A stretch of DNA of 64,000 bases, from the NCBI RefSeq assembly GCF_027580225.2, contig NC_073346.2, positions 6,722,001-6,786,000 of the forward strand, in the 5' to 3' direction. Below, one piece after another: positions 11,326-22,907 of this stretch. Origin of the DNA: Misgurnus anguillicaudatus. Its lineage: Eukaryota; Chordata; Actinopteri; Cypriniformes; Cobitidae. How positions within the stretch are numbered: the first letter of the stretch is position 1; each line of letters begins with the position of its first letter. The notes under the pieces are model-generated. The model saw nothing but the letters and a program-made list of their open reading frames with translations. It did no database searches and had not been told where the DNA came from. A program made the position numbers and the translations under genes.

Positions 11326-12454
11326 GTGTCGTATCTAACAATATTTGTCTCCTGTTCATTCACCGTCATTACTCTGTCCGGTCATCCTCATCCTTCACAT
11401 CTAAAATGCATATTTTCATGACTACTTGATTGTAACATGTTGTTTGCGCTGTCTGGATATAAAAAAACACTAAGGCATTCTGTTAACAGGTAGTGACTTT
11501 GTATTGCACTTCTTATAACTTTCTATTGCTTCTCTTAGATAGGTGGTTCTCAGTTACCTGTCACAAATTCACAATCTTCCCACATCTCCTGCAGCACAGT
11601 CAAGACTCTGGATATCACTTTGTTTATATTTGCATCTAAGAAATAACATGAAAACTCTTGCCTGTTTATATCCTGCAATGCTGCAAATAAAACCTCACTA
11701 TAGCCTGGTGTTTCCTAACAATGTGGTTATCTGCTGCATAGAGAAGATTTATTCTGCATTTGTTCCGCTTTCAGAAATTTCATTTCAATGTAATTTAAAA
11801 TATTTAGCACTGATTTACTGTAAAAGCAACTATGATATCTTGCCTTTATTTCTGTCTCCTCTGCAGAGTCAAAGATTGTAATAAAAGAGTTCAATGAAGT
11901 GAGACTGAGTTAAACTATATATTTTCTCTACCAGTGTAAAAACGACACCAGAGCTTTAAAGCCATTACACAAAGAGACTCATATTATTGAGTATTAATTT
12001 AAATTGTCTGATTGTTTATGACCGTTTGGTCAGTAATGTAAATGTCGAAAAAACTTTACAGGTCATGTTACAAATATTAAACATCTAGTCATGTATTTTT
12101 GTTTAATCACAAACTGAAAATGACCCATGATCACTAATTGTGTTGATGAGTCCCTAATTTTAACATTGGTAATGGGATTAAGGTTTATTTTTTCTAACCT
12201 AGTGTTAGTGTAGTAATGTTTATGTATGTATAGATTTTATTATTCCACTTGTGTTATGACAATCTATCCTATGATAATAATGCATACAACTGTGATGTTA
12301 ATTTTTGTGAAGAGTTTGAATTTTTGTGTGAACTATCCCTTTAAGGTAAAATATGCCATTTGATTCTGGACTGTAAATACACAGCTGAACCCTTTCACTG
12401 TTTTCTACATCATCCTATATAATGTAAAGAACAAAGTGAAAACATGCTATAAAG
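11326..12454. other. Intergenic stretch, no gene seen
   Basis: AT-rich sequence. A plus-strand frame at 11543-11881 (112 codons) has no recognisable motif and is treated as chance. A short remnant of the 7377-type MITE ('gaactatccctttaag') lies near 12329-12346. Confidence 0.45.
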
Positions 12455-12648
12455 CAGGGATGGGCAACTTCGGTCCTGGAGGGCTGGTGTCCTGCAGAGT
12501 TTAGTTATAACTTGCCTCAGCACACCTGCCTAAAAGTTTCTAGTATGCATAGTAAGTCCTTAATTGGCTGCTTCAGGTGTGTTTAATTATGGTTGAACCT
12601 AAACTCTGCAGGTCACCGGCCCTCCAGGACCGAAGTTGCCCATCCCTG
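12455..12648. mobile_element. hAT MITE with perfect 8-bp target duplication
   Basis: A 194-bp palindromic element starting CAGGGATGGGCAACTTCGG and ending in its complement 'ccgaagttgcccatccctg'. It is flanked on both sides by the 8-bp duplication CTATAAAG (12447-12454 and 12649-12656). TIRs beginning CAGGG and an exact 8-bp duplication are the hAT superfamily signature. Non-coding. An older, truncated relative lies at 24865-24995. Confidence 0.92.
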
Positions 12649-12839
12649 CTATAAAGCAAAAGATATAGGTCCATCAGAACAAAAAACACAAAAATAAGAA
12701 TTTTTATCCAAATGCAATCATCAAGCTAAACTAAAACAATCACAGCACTGAACTCAATACCTCAGGGGTACAACTGTAACCTAAAACAAATGTACACTTA
12801 AAATATATGTGGATTATATTGTAACATTCCATCCATAAA

Positions 12840-13057
12840 TGTCCCTTATGGTTTTACTACAGTTAAAAAAACATGTTTACTGTAGTAAAACCATGGATAC
12901 CACAATATAACTATGGTTCTGACAACCATGGCTTTCAAAAACCATAGTTAGTTTAATCATGGTTAGTGTAGTAAAACCTTGGTTTTGCTGATAGTAATCA
13001 ATACACCAAAAAACTATGGTTACTACACTTTTACCACAATAAAACCATAGTTAACGG
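12840..13057. repeat. Cluster of ACCATAGTT / AACTATGGT inverted repeats
   Basis: At least eight short copies of 'aaccatagtt' or its complement occur within about 220 bp, with near-mirror ends ('tatggttttactac' and 'aataaaaccatagtt'). This looks like a decayed palindromic MITE. A related patch is near 39180-39270. Confidence 0.5.
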
Positions 13058-13255
13058 GTGTAAATGCCACCTTATTTACCTCAATATCCTACTGTACCAC
13101 CACATAACAGTAGCTTTTTACCTCTATGTCTGTCCTTCAGTATTAACCAGCTCCACAAGCAAAATAATATCTATGCAACATACCTGTGTTTGCGTGGTTT
13201 ATGGTAAAAAAAAAACCATTATTATCCACATATCGTATATTTTTGTAGCACAAGA

Positions 13256-13737
13256 TGTGAGGATTTATGACAAGAAAAGAACCCAAATGCAGACGTAACT
13301 TAATAAGGATTTATTGCACAAAAACAGGGGAAAACAAAGACCCACGAGGGGGTAAAACAAGACAGGATCACACTACACTAAACTAACATAAAACTTAACA
13401 TGAACCAACATTAAACTACAAATGACAAACTAGACTAAATATAGGCCTACTCAATACTCACAAATGCAAGACTCTGGAACACGACAGGGAAGGTAACAAG
13501 ACGAACGCGCACTGAGCATCAAACACAAGGACAATAAATAGGGACAAAGTAAATTACATACACCTGGAAATCATTACAAGTAAGGTATCGGGAAAAAGTG
13601 ACGAGACCCGGGAAATGCGTGGTCAAAATAAACCAATACTAAAACCACACATTTCCCACATAAAACATGGTACTGCCAGGACCCCGAACACAAAGACTAG
13701 ATGTAATAAAACACATTATTTCAGACGGGTCCTGACA
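13256..13737 (-). mobile_element. Solo LTR with 5-bp target duplication
   Basis: The 482-bp segment reads TGTCAGGACCCG... to ...CCTCACA on the minus strand (TG...CA ends). It is flanked by the 5-bp direct repeat CAAGA (13251-13255 and 13738-13742). On the minus strand a poly(A) signal (GCAATAAATCC) sits near the 3' side. There are no internal genes, so it is a solo LTR left by recombination between two LTRs. It interrupts the element at 13185-14930. Confidence 0.88.
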
Positions 13738-13803
13738 CAAGATTTCACTCTCTTCCTGAAACGCATGGATTTGTAAAGCTCTGTGTCGCTGATTGGCCAG
13801 CTA

Positions 13804-14609
13804 CACTGCAAAAAATGACTTTCTTACTTAGTATTTTTGTCTTGTTTTCAGTAGAAATATCTAAAAATTCTTAAATTGAAGATGTTTTTTCTTGATGTGC
13901 AAAATGACCTAAGAAAATAAGTCTAGTTTTTAGATACAATTTAAGTGAATTTGTGCTTAAAACAAGCCAAATAGTCTGCTAATAGGGTGAGAAATTTTTG
14001 CTTAAATTAAGTGTTTAAGAAAAAAAAAACTTATTTTTGGATTTTCTTCTTACCCCATTGGCAGATATTTGTGCTTGTTTTAAGTTTAAATTTACTTAAA
14101 TTGTATATTTTTTGTATATAAATTAGACTTATTTTCTTAGGTCATTTTGCTTATCAAGAAAAAGCATCTTAAAGGTGTAGTGTGTAACTTTTATAAGAAT
14201 CTCTTGACAGAAATGCAATATAAAATACATAATTATATTATCAGTGGTGTATAAAGACCTTTCGTAATGAAGTGTTATGTTTTTATTACCATAGAATGAG
14301 ACGTTTTTATCTACATACACAGAGGGTCCCCTTACATGGAAGTCGCCATTTTGTTTCTACAGAAGCCCTTAACGGACAAACTTTTTTTTACTAAGTTGTC
14401 TCCAACGATGACATGGTTGTCTGGTGGCAGCTACCCTAGCTTCTCTATGCGTTTCGGTGAACGGTGGACTGAAACGTTTGTTACAATTTGCAACCTCACC
14501 ACTAGATGTACTAAAATTTACACACTGCACCTTTAATTTAAGAATATTTAGATATTTCTACTGAAAACAAGACAAAAATACTAAGTAAGAAACTCATTTT
14601 TTTCCAGTG
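13804..14609. mobile_element. Palindromic MITE, CACTGCAAAAAATGA ends, TA target
   Basis: Left CACTGCAAAAAATGACTTTC; the right end's reverse complement is CACTGGAAAAAAATGA. The arms ('cttagtatttttgtcttgtt' and its complement) are long mirror images. Flanked by TA on both sides, fitting a Tc1/mariner-type target. A second MITE (14173-14532) is inserted in its right arm. Confidence 0.75.
14173..14532. mobile_element. TTAA-target MITE nested in the CACTG element
   Basis: Ends AGGTGTAGTGTGTAACTT and '...ttacacactgcacct' are inverted repeats. TTAA occurs on both sides (14169-14172 and 14533-14536), a piggyBac/Kolobok-like target. The 14336-14536 frame falls in this non-coding element and is not a gene. 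Confidence 0.75.
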
Positions 14610-15113
14610 TATTTTGTGATTGGCCTGAATACCTCTGAAGTCAGCCGGAAATGTGACGCTCTTTACCATGTTTGAAAGATTCGCTCACAATGCAATGCTA
14701 ACAGGAGTTAACTTACAGGCTGAGTCCAAGTGGAGGAATTATGATAATGTCGGTTTTTACTACATCACCAATCCCAGGAAGTAAACTGTTGCCTACAATC
14801 CGTGTGTTTGTTGTATTCCAAGAAAAAAGATTTACGTTTGTACCTTTTGCATATCATTAACATGTACTAATACACACTAACACACCAAAGGAAATTTAAA
14901 AACATGAATGGGACAATAGGTGCTCTTTAATATTGACTGAGGAAGATCATGTCAAAGATTGAACGCTCTGAATTCTGCTGGGTTATTTTTGGGAAATTAT
15001 ATTGGACATAGCACATGTTGGGTTGTTGTTGTAGACTGTGATTTCATCACTTATTGTGTATCCTTTCTGAACAGCTGGAGATTGTGAAAAGTGTGTTTTT
15101 AATTGTGGTCCAG

Positions 15114-16582
15114 GGCTGCGTTTCCCGATAACGTTGTCTCTTAGCGCGCTACGAGGACTCTTAAGTTAAATCTTAACTACAGGTTTACCTTTTCTAGGCG
15201 TGTGTCCCGAACTGTACCTTAACTGGTTTCTTAAGGTATTCTTTCTTACGTACGACGTTACCAGGTGCTGTCCATGGCGATGGAGCTGAATAGGTTGATT
15301 TCGATTGCTAAACAATCAATTGTTCACTTTATGTAATAGGTTTCGCTGCTTAATGAGATAGCGGTGTTATTTATTAAAGAAACATTTCAGAAATAGCTCA
15401 AGCTAAATTTATTAGAAATATCTGGTAAAAATATTTCAAATTGCAAACAACTAAATTCAACCTTTTATTTTATATCAAACCCGTGCAAAACCCGCAATTC
15501 ATTTCCAAACGTTTCATGCATAAACTGCTCCAATGCATCCGCTATGCCTTCACTTTAAAGGATAATTTATATTAGAGTTCCAATAAGTGCGTTGCACAGG
15601 GGAATAAGTTGGGTCGCGAAAGTCACCTGCTTGGATGTGCATTAAAATTAAAATATATATATAAAAACAAACTGTTGTTCATTAATTCACACGTTTATTG
15701 TGCTTGGACACTGGATGCGCAAGCAGCGTGGTTACAATGTGGATAAGACGCATTTCTGGAGCCGCGCCTGTTAAATATAACATAAAAATATATATTATGA
15801 TTGCATTAGATTTTAGCTTTGATTCGTTTTAATGTGGAAATTCTGTTGACCTTATACAAGCAGTAATCAAGTGGAGCAGTTTCTTTTGAATGTTCATAAA
15901 GAATATGGCATGCAGTTGCCTCAAAGTTAGAAAACATAAAAAAACTTCGATGCAAAGTCGAATTAACATCAATAATAATATTTAGGAAAATCAACAATTA
16001 TGATTTTGTGATGAATGTGCTCCCATGGCATGCGATTTTTTACTTGATTTTTTTTCAGCTAAAATAGCCGGTAAACTAAATAATTAACAGATATGAAATG
16101 CACAAATGAAATAGTAAGATTTGCTGTATAGCTGCCTGCCATAGTTTTACCAACTCCTCCACCCAAAATCTTTTTTTTTAATAGTTTCTTTAGCCTGTAA
16201 TAATAGCTCACAGCTGATGTTCCTTTGGAAAAAAATAATAAAAATAAACCATCAGTGTAATGATGTCTAATTATGTGAATGTTTTATTCTTTAAATAAAA
16301 AAATTGCCTAATTTAACATGGAGTGTACTTCAATTGTTTTTACAAATATTTAGTTATATAGACTGCAATCTACACAAGCTTTTATCACAGTCATGGCCCC
16401 TAGCGGAGTCAAGTGGGATAAGGTATAGCTAAGAGTGCTCCAAACCAACCTTCCGAACGAATGACTTACAGAAGGTATATGTAACTAAGAACGTTTCGGG
16501 AAACAGGTATTAACGATAAGGTACAGCTTAAGGTACAAATTAAGAACGACGTAGAGCTAAGAAGGTTTCGGGGAACACAGCC
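15114..16582. mobile_element. Long TIR element, GGCTGCGTTTCCCGA ends
   Basis: Left GGCTGCGTTTCCCGATAAC; right 'gtttcggggaacacagcc' (reverse complement GGCTGTGTTCCCCGAAAC). Subterminal regions share 'ttaagg', 'gaacgacgt' and 'ctaagaa' motifs in inverted order. About 1.47 kb, no transposase frame, so non-autonomous. Superfamily not assigned; no clear target duplication. Confidence 0.6.
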
Positions 16583-17559
16583 AAGAAGGCCCAGAAAACA
16601 CGGGTAACATATGTAGCCTGAGTGTACTGTATGGACAAAAGTGTCTTCCAAAAGCATTAATGTGATTTGGAAGATGGTAAAAGGCCAGAGCCAAATGTGC
16701 CTGTAGTCAAAGAAATTTGCCTGAATACATTAGGATTAACTGAAGTTTACTTAAAGAATACAATTCTGTTATATATTATCTTAAATGTAGTGGTTTATGC
16801 AGCTGGATTTGTGTGCAGCATGAACTGTCTATTGAAGTGATAAATGCCCTATGGCATAACATTTCCTACGGAGAATGATTCTGGCACCATCCTGTCTAGC
16901 AGCAATGCTTGTTTGACTTGAAAATATCTCCCTTCATACTCTACATTAGCCTTGACTCTCCTCTCTAACCAGGACTCGGGTTATTTGTCAGTCTGATTTA
17001 CATATCTGTGCACGTGGGACACAATCTGACAACCATGAAGTGCGTGTATCTGCCAAACGCTTAGCTTGCGGCTGGAAGCTACATGCAGGGCTGGGAAGCG
17101 GGGCGCCCTCTTCGTGATGTGATCTCAACATCTTCTGGATCAGTGAACACACAGCCCCGGTCTCGGCCCAAACATCTCTACGCTAGCCCTGACTGCAGGG
17201 GAACGCATGCATGTGTGCTCCCAGCATCCCGCTGAGGAAACTTAAAACCACAATCCCAGCAAATCGAGAGGGTTTATGCACATGTTAACAGACACAGCCG
17301 TATTCTTACAAGTCAAACACATTGGCTTATGTGTCCGATGAAATTTAACTCCATATATAGAAATGTACTGCAGATTTAAATAAAAAGTACAGATGCTTTC
17401 AAAACAACATTTTAACTCTTAATGCACAACTGTTTTTCCAATCAGTGTTACATATTCAGGTCTTTAGTGACCTGGTTATCTAAACAGGGTTGGATCTCTA
17501 AACTGTCCCAATAGTATTAAATGCTTCTAATATTTCATTGGTAATTACAAAACGATCAG
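16583..17559. other. Largely unique intergenic sequence
   Basis: No repeat ends recognised. 16860-17280 is less AT-rich than average and repeat-poor ('gtgcacgtgggacacaatc', 'gctagccctgactgcagg'-type stretches). It could be conserved regulatory DNA, but nothing in the sequence proves that. Confidence 0.4.
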
Positions 17560-18133
17560 TTAAAGAGCACCTATCGTCCGATTCATGATTTACATTTCCT
17601 TTGGTGTGTAAGTGTGTGTTAGTACATGTAAACGATAGGCAAAAGGTACATACCACAAAGCAAACGATGTTGCAAGTTATCGTCTCCAACGTAAATCTCT
17701 TTTTTTTGGACTACAACAAACACACGGATTGTAGGCAACAGTTTACTTCCTGGGATTGGTGATGTAGACAAGACCGACATTATCATAATTCCTCGCACTT
17801 GGACTCACAGCCTGTAAATTAACTCCTGTTATCATTGCAAGCTAATCTTTCAAACGTGGTAAGGAGCGTCACATTTCCGGCTAATGTCAGGGGTATTCAG
17901 GCCAATCACAACGTACAGATTAGCTGGCCAATCAGGGACACAGAGCTTTTCAAATCGATGATCTTTGTACAAAATCAGTGCGTTTCAGGAAGACAGGGAT
18001 ATCTGGAGTTACAAAAAATGTACGGTATGTAGAAAATAATGTGTTTTTAACCATAAACCACGCAAACACATTGTTTTATAACAAATACACAGAATAGCGT
18101 TCTTTTAAAAATGAAATAGGTGCCCTCGGTTAA
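17560..18133 (+). mobile_element. AGAGCACCTAT element, copy 2
   Basis: Flanked by TTAA (17560-17563 and 18130-18133). Left end AAAGAGCACCTATCG, right end '...gaaataggtgccctc', an imperfect TIR. The interior matches copy 1 (13185-14930) on the opposite strand. Non-coding. Confidence 0.75.
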
Positions 18134-18234
18134 AGAATGTTATACTTTGACATTGTAGTTGTCAATTATTTATGTAAAATACACACCAATAATTTAGGCA
18201 CCAAAGAAGTCAGAGGATTTTTTAAATAATTTCA

Positions 18235-18640
<406 letters not shown>

Positions 18641-19072
18641 TAGTCATCATGAAAACAAATAATAAAAACAATGTTTTGTTTTAATAACATTACTAATAAA
18701 GCAAAGTAATAAAGACATGTTGTATTTAATACTATTGTGGAATGTTGCTAAGTTATGAGTTGATTTGATCCATTTGATTTGAAATTCATCCAGCAAAACC
18801 TTTTCATAGCACTTATGGGTTGTCTTAGCCACATGATCGATAACTTTTCTCCTTTTCCCAAATAATAAAGGATGGGAAACCGTGGAAGTTTATGGCACAA
18901 AATGCCATTTGACACGAACAGATTGTGAGGGCCACCCACCTGATAGGTTCAGATCTTCAGAAGCATCCACTGCTTCCGGATGTGTTAACAAACAATATGG
19001 TCTCTTTTCACCTGTGGTTTTATTTGATATTTTTTTAATTTGAAGTGTTAAGTAAGCACTTGTACACACATA
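18641..19072. other. Intergenic stretch, no gene seen
   Basis: AT-rich DNA between two repeats; only short chance frames on the minus strand. Confidence 0.4.
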
Positions 19073-20290
19073 GGGCCCTATTTTAACGATCTAAGCGCAT
19101 TGTCTAAAGTGCACAGCGCAACGTCTAAATGGGCATGTCTAAACCCACTTTTTCTAATTTATCGAAGGGAAAAATGGTTTGTGCGCCGAGCGCATGGTCA
19201 AAAAGGATTGGTCCTATTTTTTATAATTAATGGGAGTATTTTGGGCGTAACGTGCAATAAACCAATGAGAGTCTCAGCTCTCATCCCCTTCAAAAGCCTG
19301 TTGCGCTGGCGCTATGTCTAATCCCTATTTAGATGACAGACTTTGTAAACTGAAAAACTAAGCGGAAGAAGAAGACCCCCAGTTTAAGATTAATGTTAAA
19401 TGATTGTGTTGTTTTTCATTTGTATTGAAATTGTTATTTTTTTATTAAAACCTTTAAAACCTGTTATCTTTTAGTCATGGAAGTAAAAAAGAAAGGGCTT
19501 TAAATTGCTTTAAATGTATGGCTATCCAATATCATCAAAAAATTATTTACAATTATGTAAAAAAAAGGTTTGTACTGTAAAAATACTTTATTTGTAACAA
19601 ACAGGAGATAAAGAATTTACAAACAGCTCTCCGCACGTTTCAGCACTTGGACAGCGTCACAAGTTTTTTTTAAGAATTACTTAAAAATGTTTCTCATCTC
19701 ACCATATCCACAGGTACAGAGTCATCATACAAAAAATCTGTAGGGTAGCATTTAATAACATTTAAAAATAGATGCATTTGTTTAAAGCAAAGAATTTATT
19801 TACTTACCAGGCTGTAGGTGAGGCAGCTCTTTGCGCCTTCTAACGTCTCATAATTGGTCCTAATTTATGTCCAAGAGACTCAATAATAATCTTTTACATT
19901 CAATCATTTAATCTTTCATATTTAAAAGCGTTTTTGTGCAGCTGCGTAGTCATGTGTGTGCTAAGCAAACCCGCGTTGTCGTCCCGTTTATAGGCGCATA
20001 TTACTAATGCACTCTTTAAATAACAAAAAACATATTGCGCCATTGACTTTAGACCAGGCTTTTGTTGGTCAATGGCGTAGTCTATTTTAGTTGCCTCAAA
20101 ATAGCAATGCGCCAACAATGCGCCTGAACACACCTCGTTTTCAGACCATGGGCGTTTTGGGGGCGCAAATGCATTTGCTATTTAAATAACGCGGCGCTAA
20201 ACTTAAAAATTATAATTGCGCAGGGTGGAAACTAGCAAAAGACACTTGCGTCGCGCATTGCGCTGCCTTGCGGCGGGTGTAAGAGAGCCC
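19073..20290. mobile_element. GGGCCCTATTTTAACG element (non-autonomous DNA transposon)
   Basis: Left GGGCCCTATTTTAACGATC; right '...gcgggtgtaagagagccc', whose complement is GGGCTCTCTTACACCCGC. Subterminal blocks are rich in 'gcgca' and 'tgcgcc' words in opposite orientations ('taagcgcattgtctaaagtg' against 'cattgactttagaccagg'). The middle is AT-rich and has no transposase. About 1.2 kb; a common cyprinid element. Confidence 0.65.
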
Positions 20291-20399
20291 AAAGAAATTG
20301 AACATACACTACCTTTGCTGACATAAAAAATAACATTAAACTTACTGTGTATTTGCAAAGCCATTTAAGGGTGCTTTTTATGTATTGTTTTGTTAAGGT

Positions 20400-20735
20400 T
20401 AGTGATTGCAAACAAGTTCCTTAAAAATTTTGTTTATTTAAATGTAGCTAAAATAAATGGATTGCAACCACTTACCTTTAAAAAATTTGTAAATTCAATT
20501 AATTGATTAATTTTTCATCAGTCATAAATAAATAATTTAAGAGGAAGTGGCAATTAAATAGGGCTGAAATTACTAAACTATTTTATACTGGGGTAACTAA
20601 ATAAAATTGATTAAGTTCAACTAATTTTTTGTTTGTTTAAATGTAGCTTAAATAAATTGATTACAACCAATTACCTTAAAAATAGTAAATTAAATGAATC
20701 ATTTATTTTAGTGTGTGTATATATATATATATAAA
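20400..20735. repeat. Direct repeat pair 'atgtagct(t)aaataaa' plus short (TA)n
   Basis: Two diverged copies (about 20425-20520 and 20625-20705) of 'tttaaatgtagctaaaataaatggattgcaaccacttacctt' type sequence, followed by (TA)n at about 20715-20733. Probably a decayed MITE. Confidence 0.5.
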
Positions 20736-22469
20736 TGTCATTTTATATACAGTTTAATGGCCACTCCCTTACATAATCTATGGCTTTAAAAATATTGGAA
20801 ATACTTTGTATGTTCTTTCTTTCTCTGTGGAGCAAACAATCATCATTTATTTTCATTTCATAGTGTAGGATTAGCAATTATGTTATTATATAAAGTTACG
20901 TGGTAGGATCAGGTGTTTATGGGTAAATCTAAAAAAGAAACCAGGCCATTGATATAAGTAACCACAAAATGCAGTGAAAATATGGTTCTCTATTGTTGTG
21001 GTTAATGTTTCTGTTGCTATAATATCTTTACTCTGTGTCCTGTGTCGGTTTCTCTGCCATTACACTGACAGATTTACTCTACTGCTTTAATTCAATCTAT
21101 TGGACAGCACACTTGATATATTCCAGAAGGGGGACAAAGGTTTGCATATCTTCAAGTTGTTCTATTAGGGTTGAAAACAATTAAACAAATAACCTTTGAC
21201 CACAGCTTTGTGTTTTTCATTTAATTAAGTGGCTAATGTCAGTTTGGGAAAATTCTCTGTTACACTGAAAACTTATCTTATTTCTGTCTTATTCAGGCTT
21301 TTTTTGTAATAAGGCAGGATAGGCAATTTTCCCAAAAGCATTTTTGCTATGCTTGTTGAATATCTTGATAGCAATCACCATTTATATAAATATTAGGAAT
21401 GTCGCAAGCCAATCACAAAGATCTCTGTCCCGGTAGTAAAAGTGAGTGTAGACAGATTTGTGCCAGCTTTGTGTGCTTGACACTACGCTACACTACCAGA
21501 TCTCTCACTATACCGTAGCTTTAAAGCAATGTTTATTTCTGAAATGTCAATGGAAAGAGGAATCTACTGCCCACCAATACGACAAAGATGGGCTCTTCTT
21601 ACTCTCAAAAACTCCTCTGTCAACTGTCACCTGTTCATCTGCTGTCAATCTTAAGCTTAGTTTTGGTATTTGGGCTTGGATGGGGATAGAATTATTAAAC
21701 AGCAAAATAGTAATATTAAATGAAATTAAACATTGCAAAAGCTTCATTTGCAGTCACCCATGAGTTTCAGACCACTAGCACATTGTTTATGCTTTGGCAA
21801 CAGATGTATTTTTGCATGCCAGTAAGACACTTTAAATTGAATTGAACTACATCTAATTTTAACTTATAATTAAGATAATTACTTAACTAGTATGAACAGT
21901 TAAGCTGATCTGCGTTCCCTAGAGGTTTGTCTGGGCCTAAAAGATCCATAGACTTGTTGCTAAATTTAGTTGTTAATATTTAATATTAAGATAAATTCTG
22001 CTCAGTACAACCATCATTATGTTGCTCATGTGGACTCTCAATTTAAATAAATGACTTCCACTGGCTTTGTTGACGCAAATTACTTTCAGTGTGAAGAACC
22101 CCTGAAAGGTCACATTTACAAAAAGTCTTTTGTGGTTTTGAGAACCGCTTCAGTCATTACATGCGGCAAAATGCAACCAAATTATAAAACAGTAAATCCA
22201 CACTAACAATTTGGCAAACAAAATGTCTTTTGTTCAATAGTATTTCTGTTGTGTGCATTTAGCCAGTGATTTTATGTTTGTTACAACAGTAGTCACACAA
22301 TTTTAAAATATATTTATAATGTGGCAGGTAATGGCAGGAAACACTGTTCACAGACCAAAAATCAATGTTAGTACAAAGCCTAACGCCAACGCTGATTTGA
22401 CGGGGAAAAAAAAGACTTTTGACTTTGATATTTTGTTGGTTTTAGGTTGCGTTGTTATGTTACCAAATT
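20736..22469. other. Mostly unique intergenic sequence
   Basis: No gene and no clear repeat termini. A 101-codon plus-strand frame (21458-21763) overlaps an antisense frame of 66 codons; neither shows a motif. 20760-21250 and 21400-21780 look repeat-poor. Confidence 0.4.
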
Positions 22470-22905
22470 ATATTACACAGCGCCTGAAAATAGTCCCCTG
22501 CTATTGAAAGTAACCAAGGGGACTATTTTCAGGCGCTGTGTAATATCATTGCGCTTCTTGTAGCCATGTTACAGCAGCAAAGTCCTTAATTGTTACACCA
22601 GAATGAGAGTATAGTTCCTAGCCATATCTGCCTAGAAAATCACAACTTTTAATTTTCAGTTGATCTCAGTACACGATGTAACTACACAAGAGTCAAGTTT
22701 TAAATAGGAAAAATATTGAAACTCTTTGGGGGGTTTTTAGCACGATGCTGATGGTCTAATCAGATTCAATGGATTACGCTAAGATATGCTAAAAATGGTA
22801 CCATCAGACACGTAGATCGGCTGAATGGATTGATAAAAATCAAATGTTTACCTTTAGGGGAGCTGGAAAATTAGCATATTTTCAAAAAAGTAAAGTGTCC
22901 CTTTA
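22470..22905. mobile_element. Foldback element: central hairpin plus right arm only
   Basis: 22470-22498 and 22518-22546 are a perfect 29-bp inverted repeat (arm core CGCCTGAAAATAGTCCCC) with a 19-bp loop. From there a single arm continues through 'tagttcctagccatatctgc' and 'ggggagctggaaaattagc' to 'aaagtgtcccttta'. In the full family these arm sequences occur on both sides; here the left arm is missing. Non-coding. Confidence 0.65.
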
Positions 22906-22907
22906 AG

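Larger units (their letters stand above)
13185..14930 (-). mobile_element. AGAGCACCTAT element, copy 1, interrupted by an LTR and nested MITEs
   Basis: Read on the minus strand from TTAA at 14930 it starts AAAGAGCACCTATTGTCCC. The segments 'caatcccaggaagtaaactg', 'ggaaatgtgacgctcttt' and 'gcgtggtttatgg' recur, in the same order but on the opposite strand, in copy 2 (17560-18133). The host sequence is split by a solo LTR (13256-13737) and a MITE pair (13804-14609). Removing them leaves about 460 bp, similar to copy 2. The far end near 13185 is diverged. Confidence 0.65.

Noticed and set aside
14336..14536. 66-codon plus-strand frame
   Set aside because: Falls across the end of a TTAA MITE; TIR sequence supplies the last codons.
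21458..21763. 101-codon frame as a gene
   Set aside because: No domain, no splice or promoter context, overlapping antisense frame of 66 codons.
22470..22546. MicroRNA precursor
   Set aside because: The hairpin is perfectly paired with no bulges and is the known centre of a palindromic transposon; kept as a finding only for small-RNA checking.
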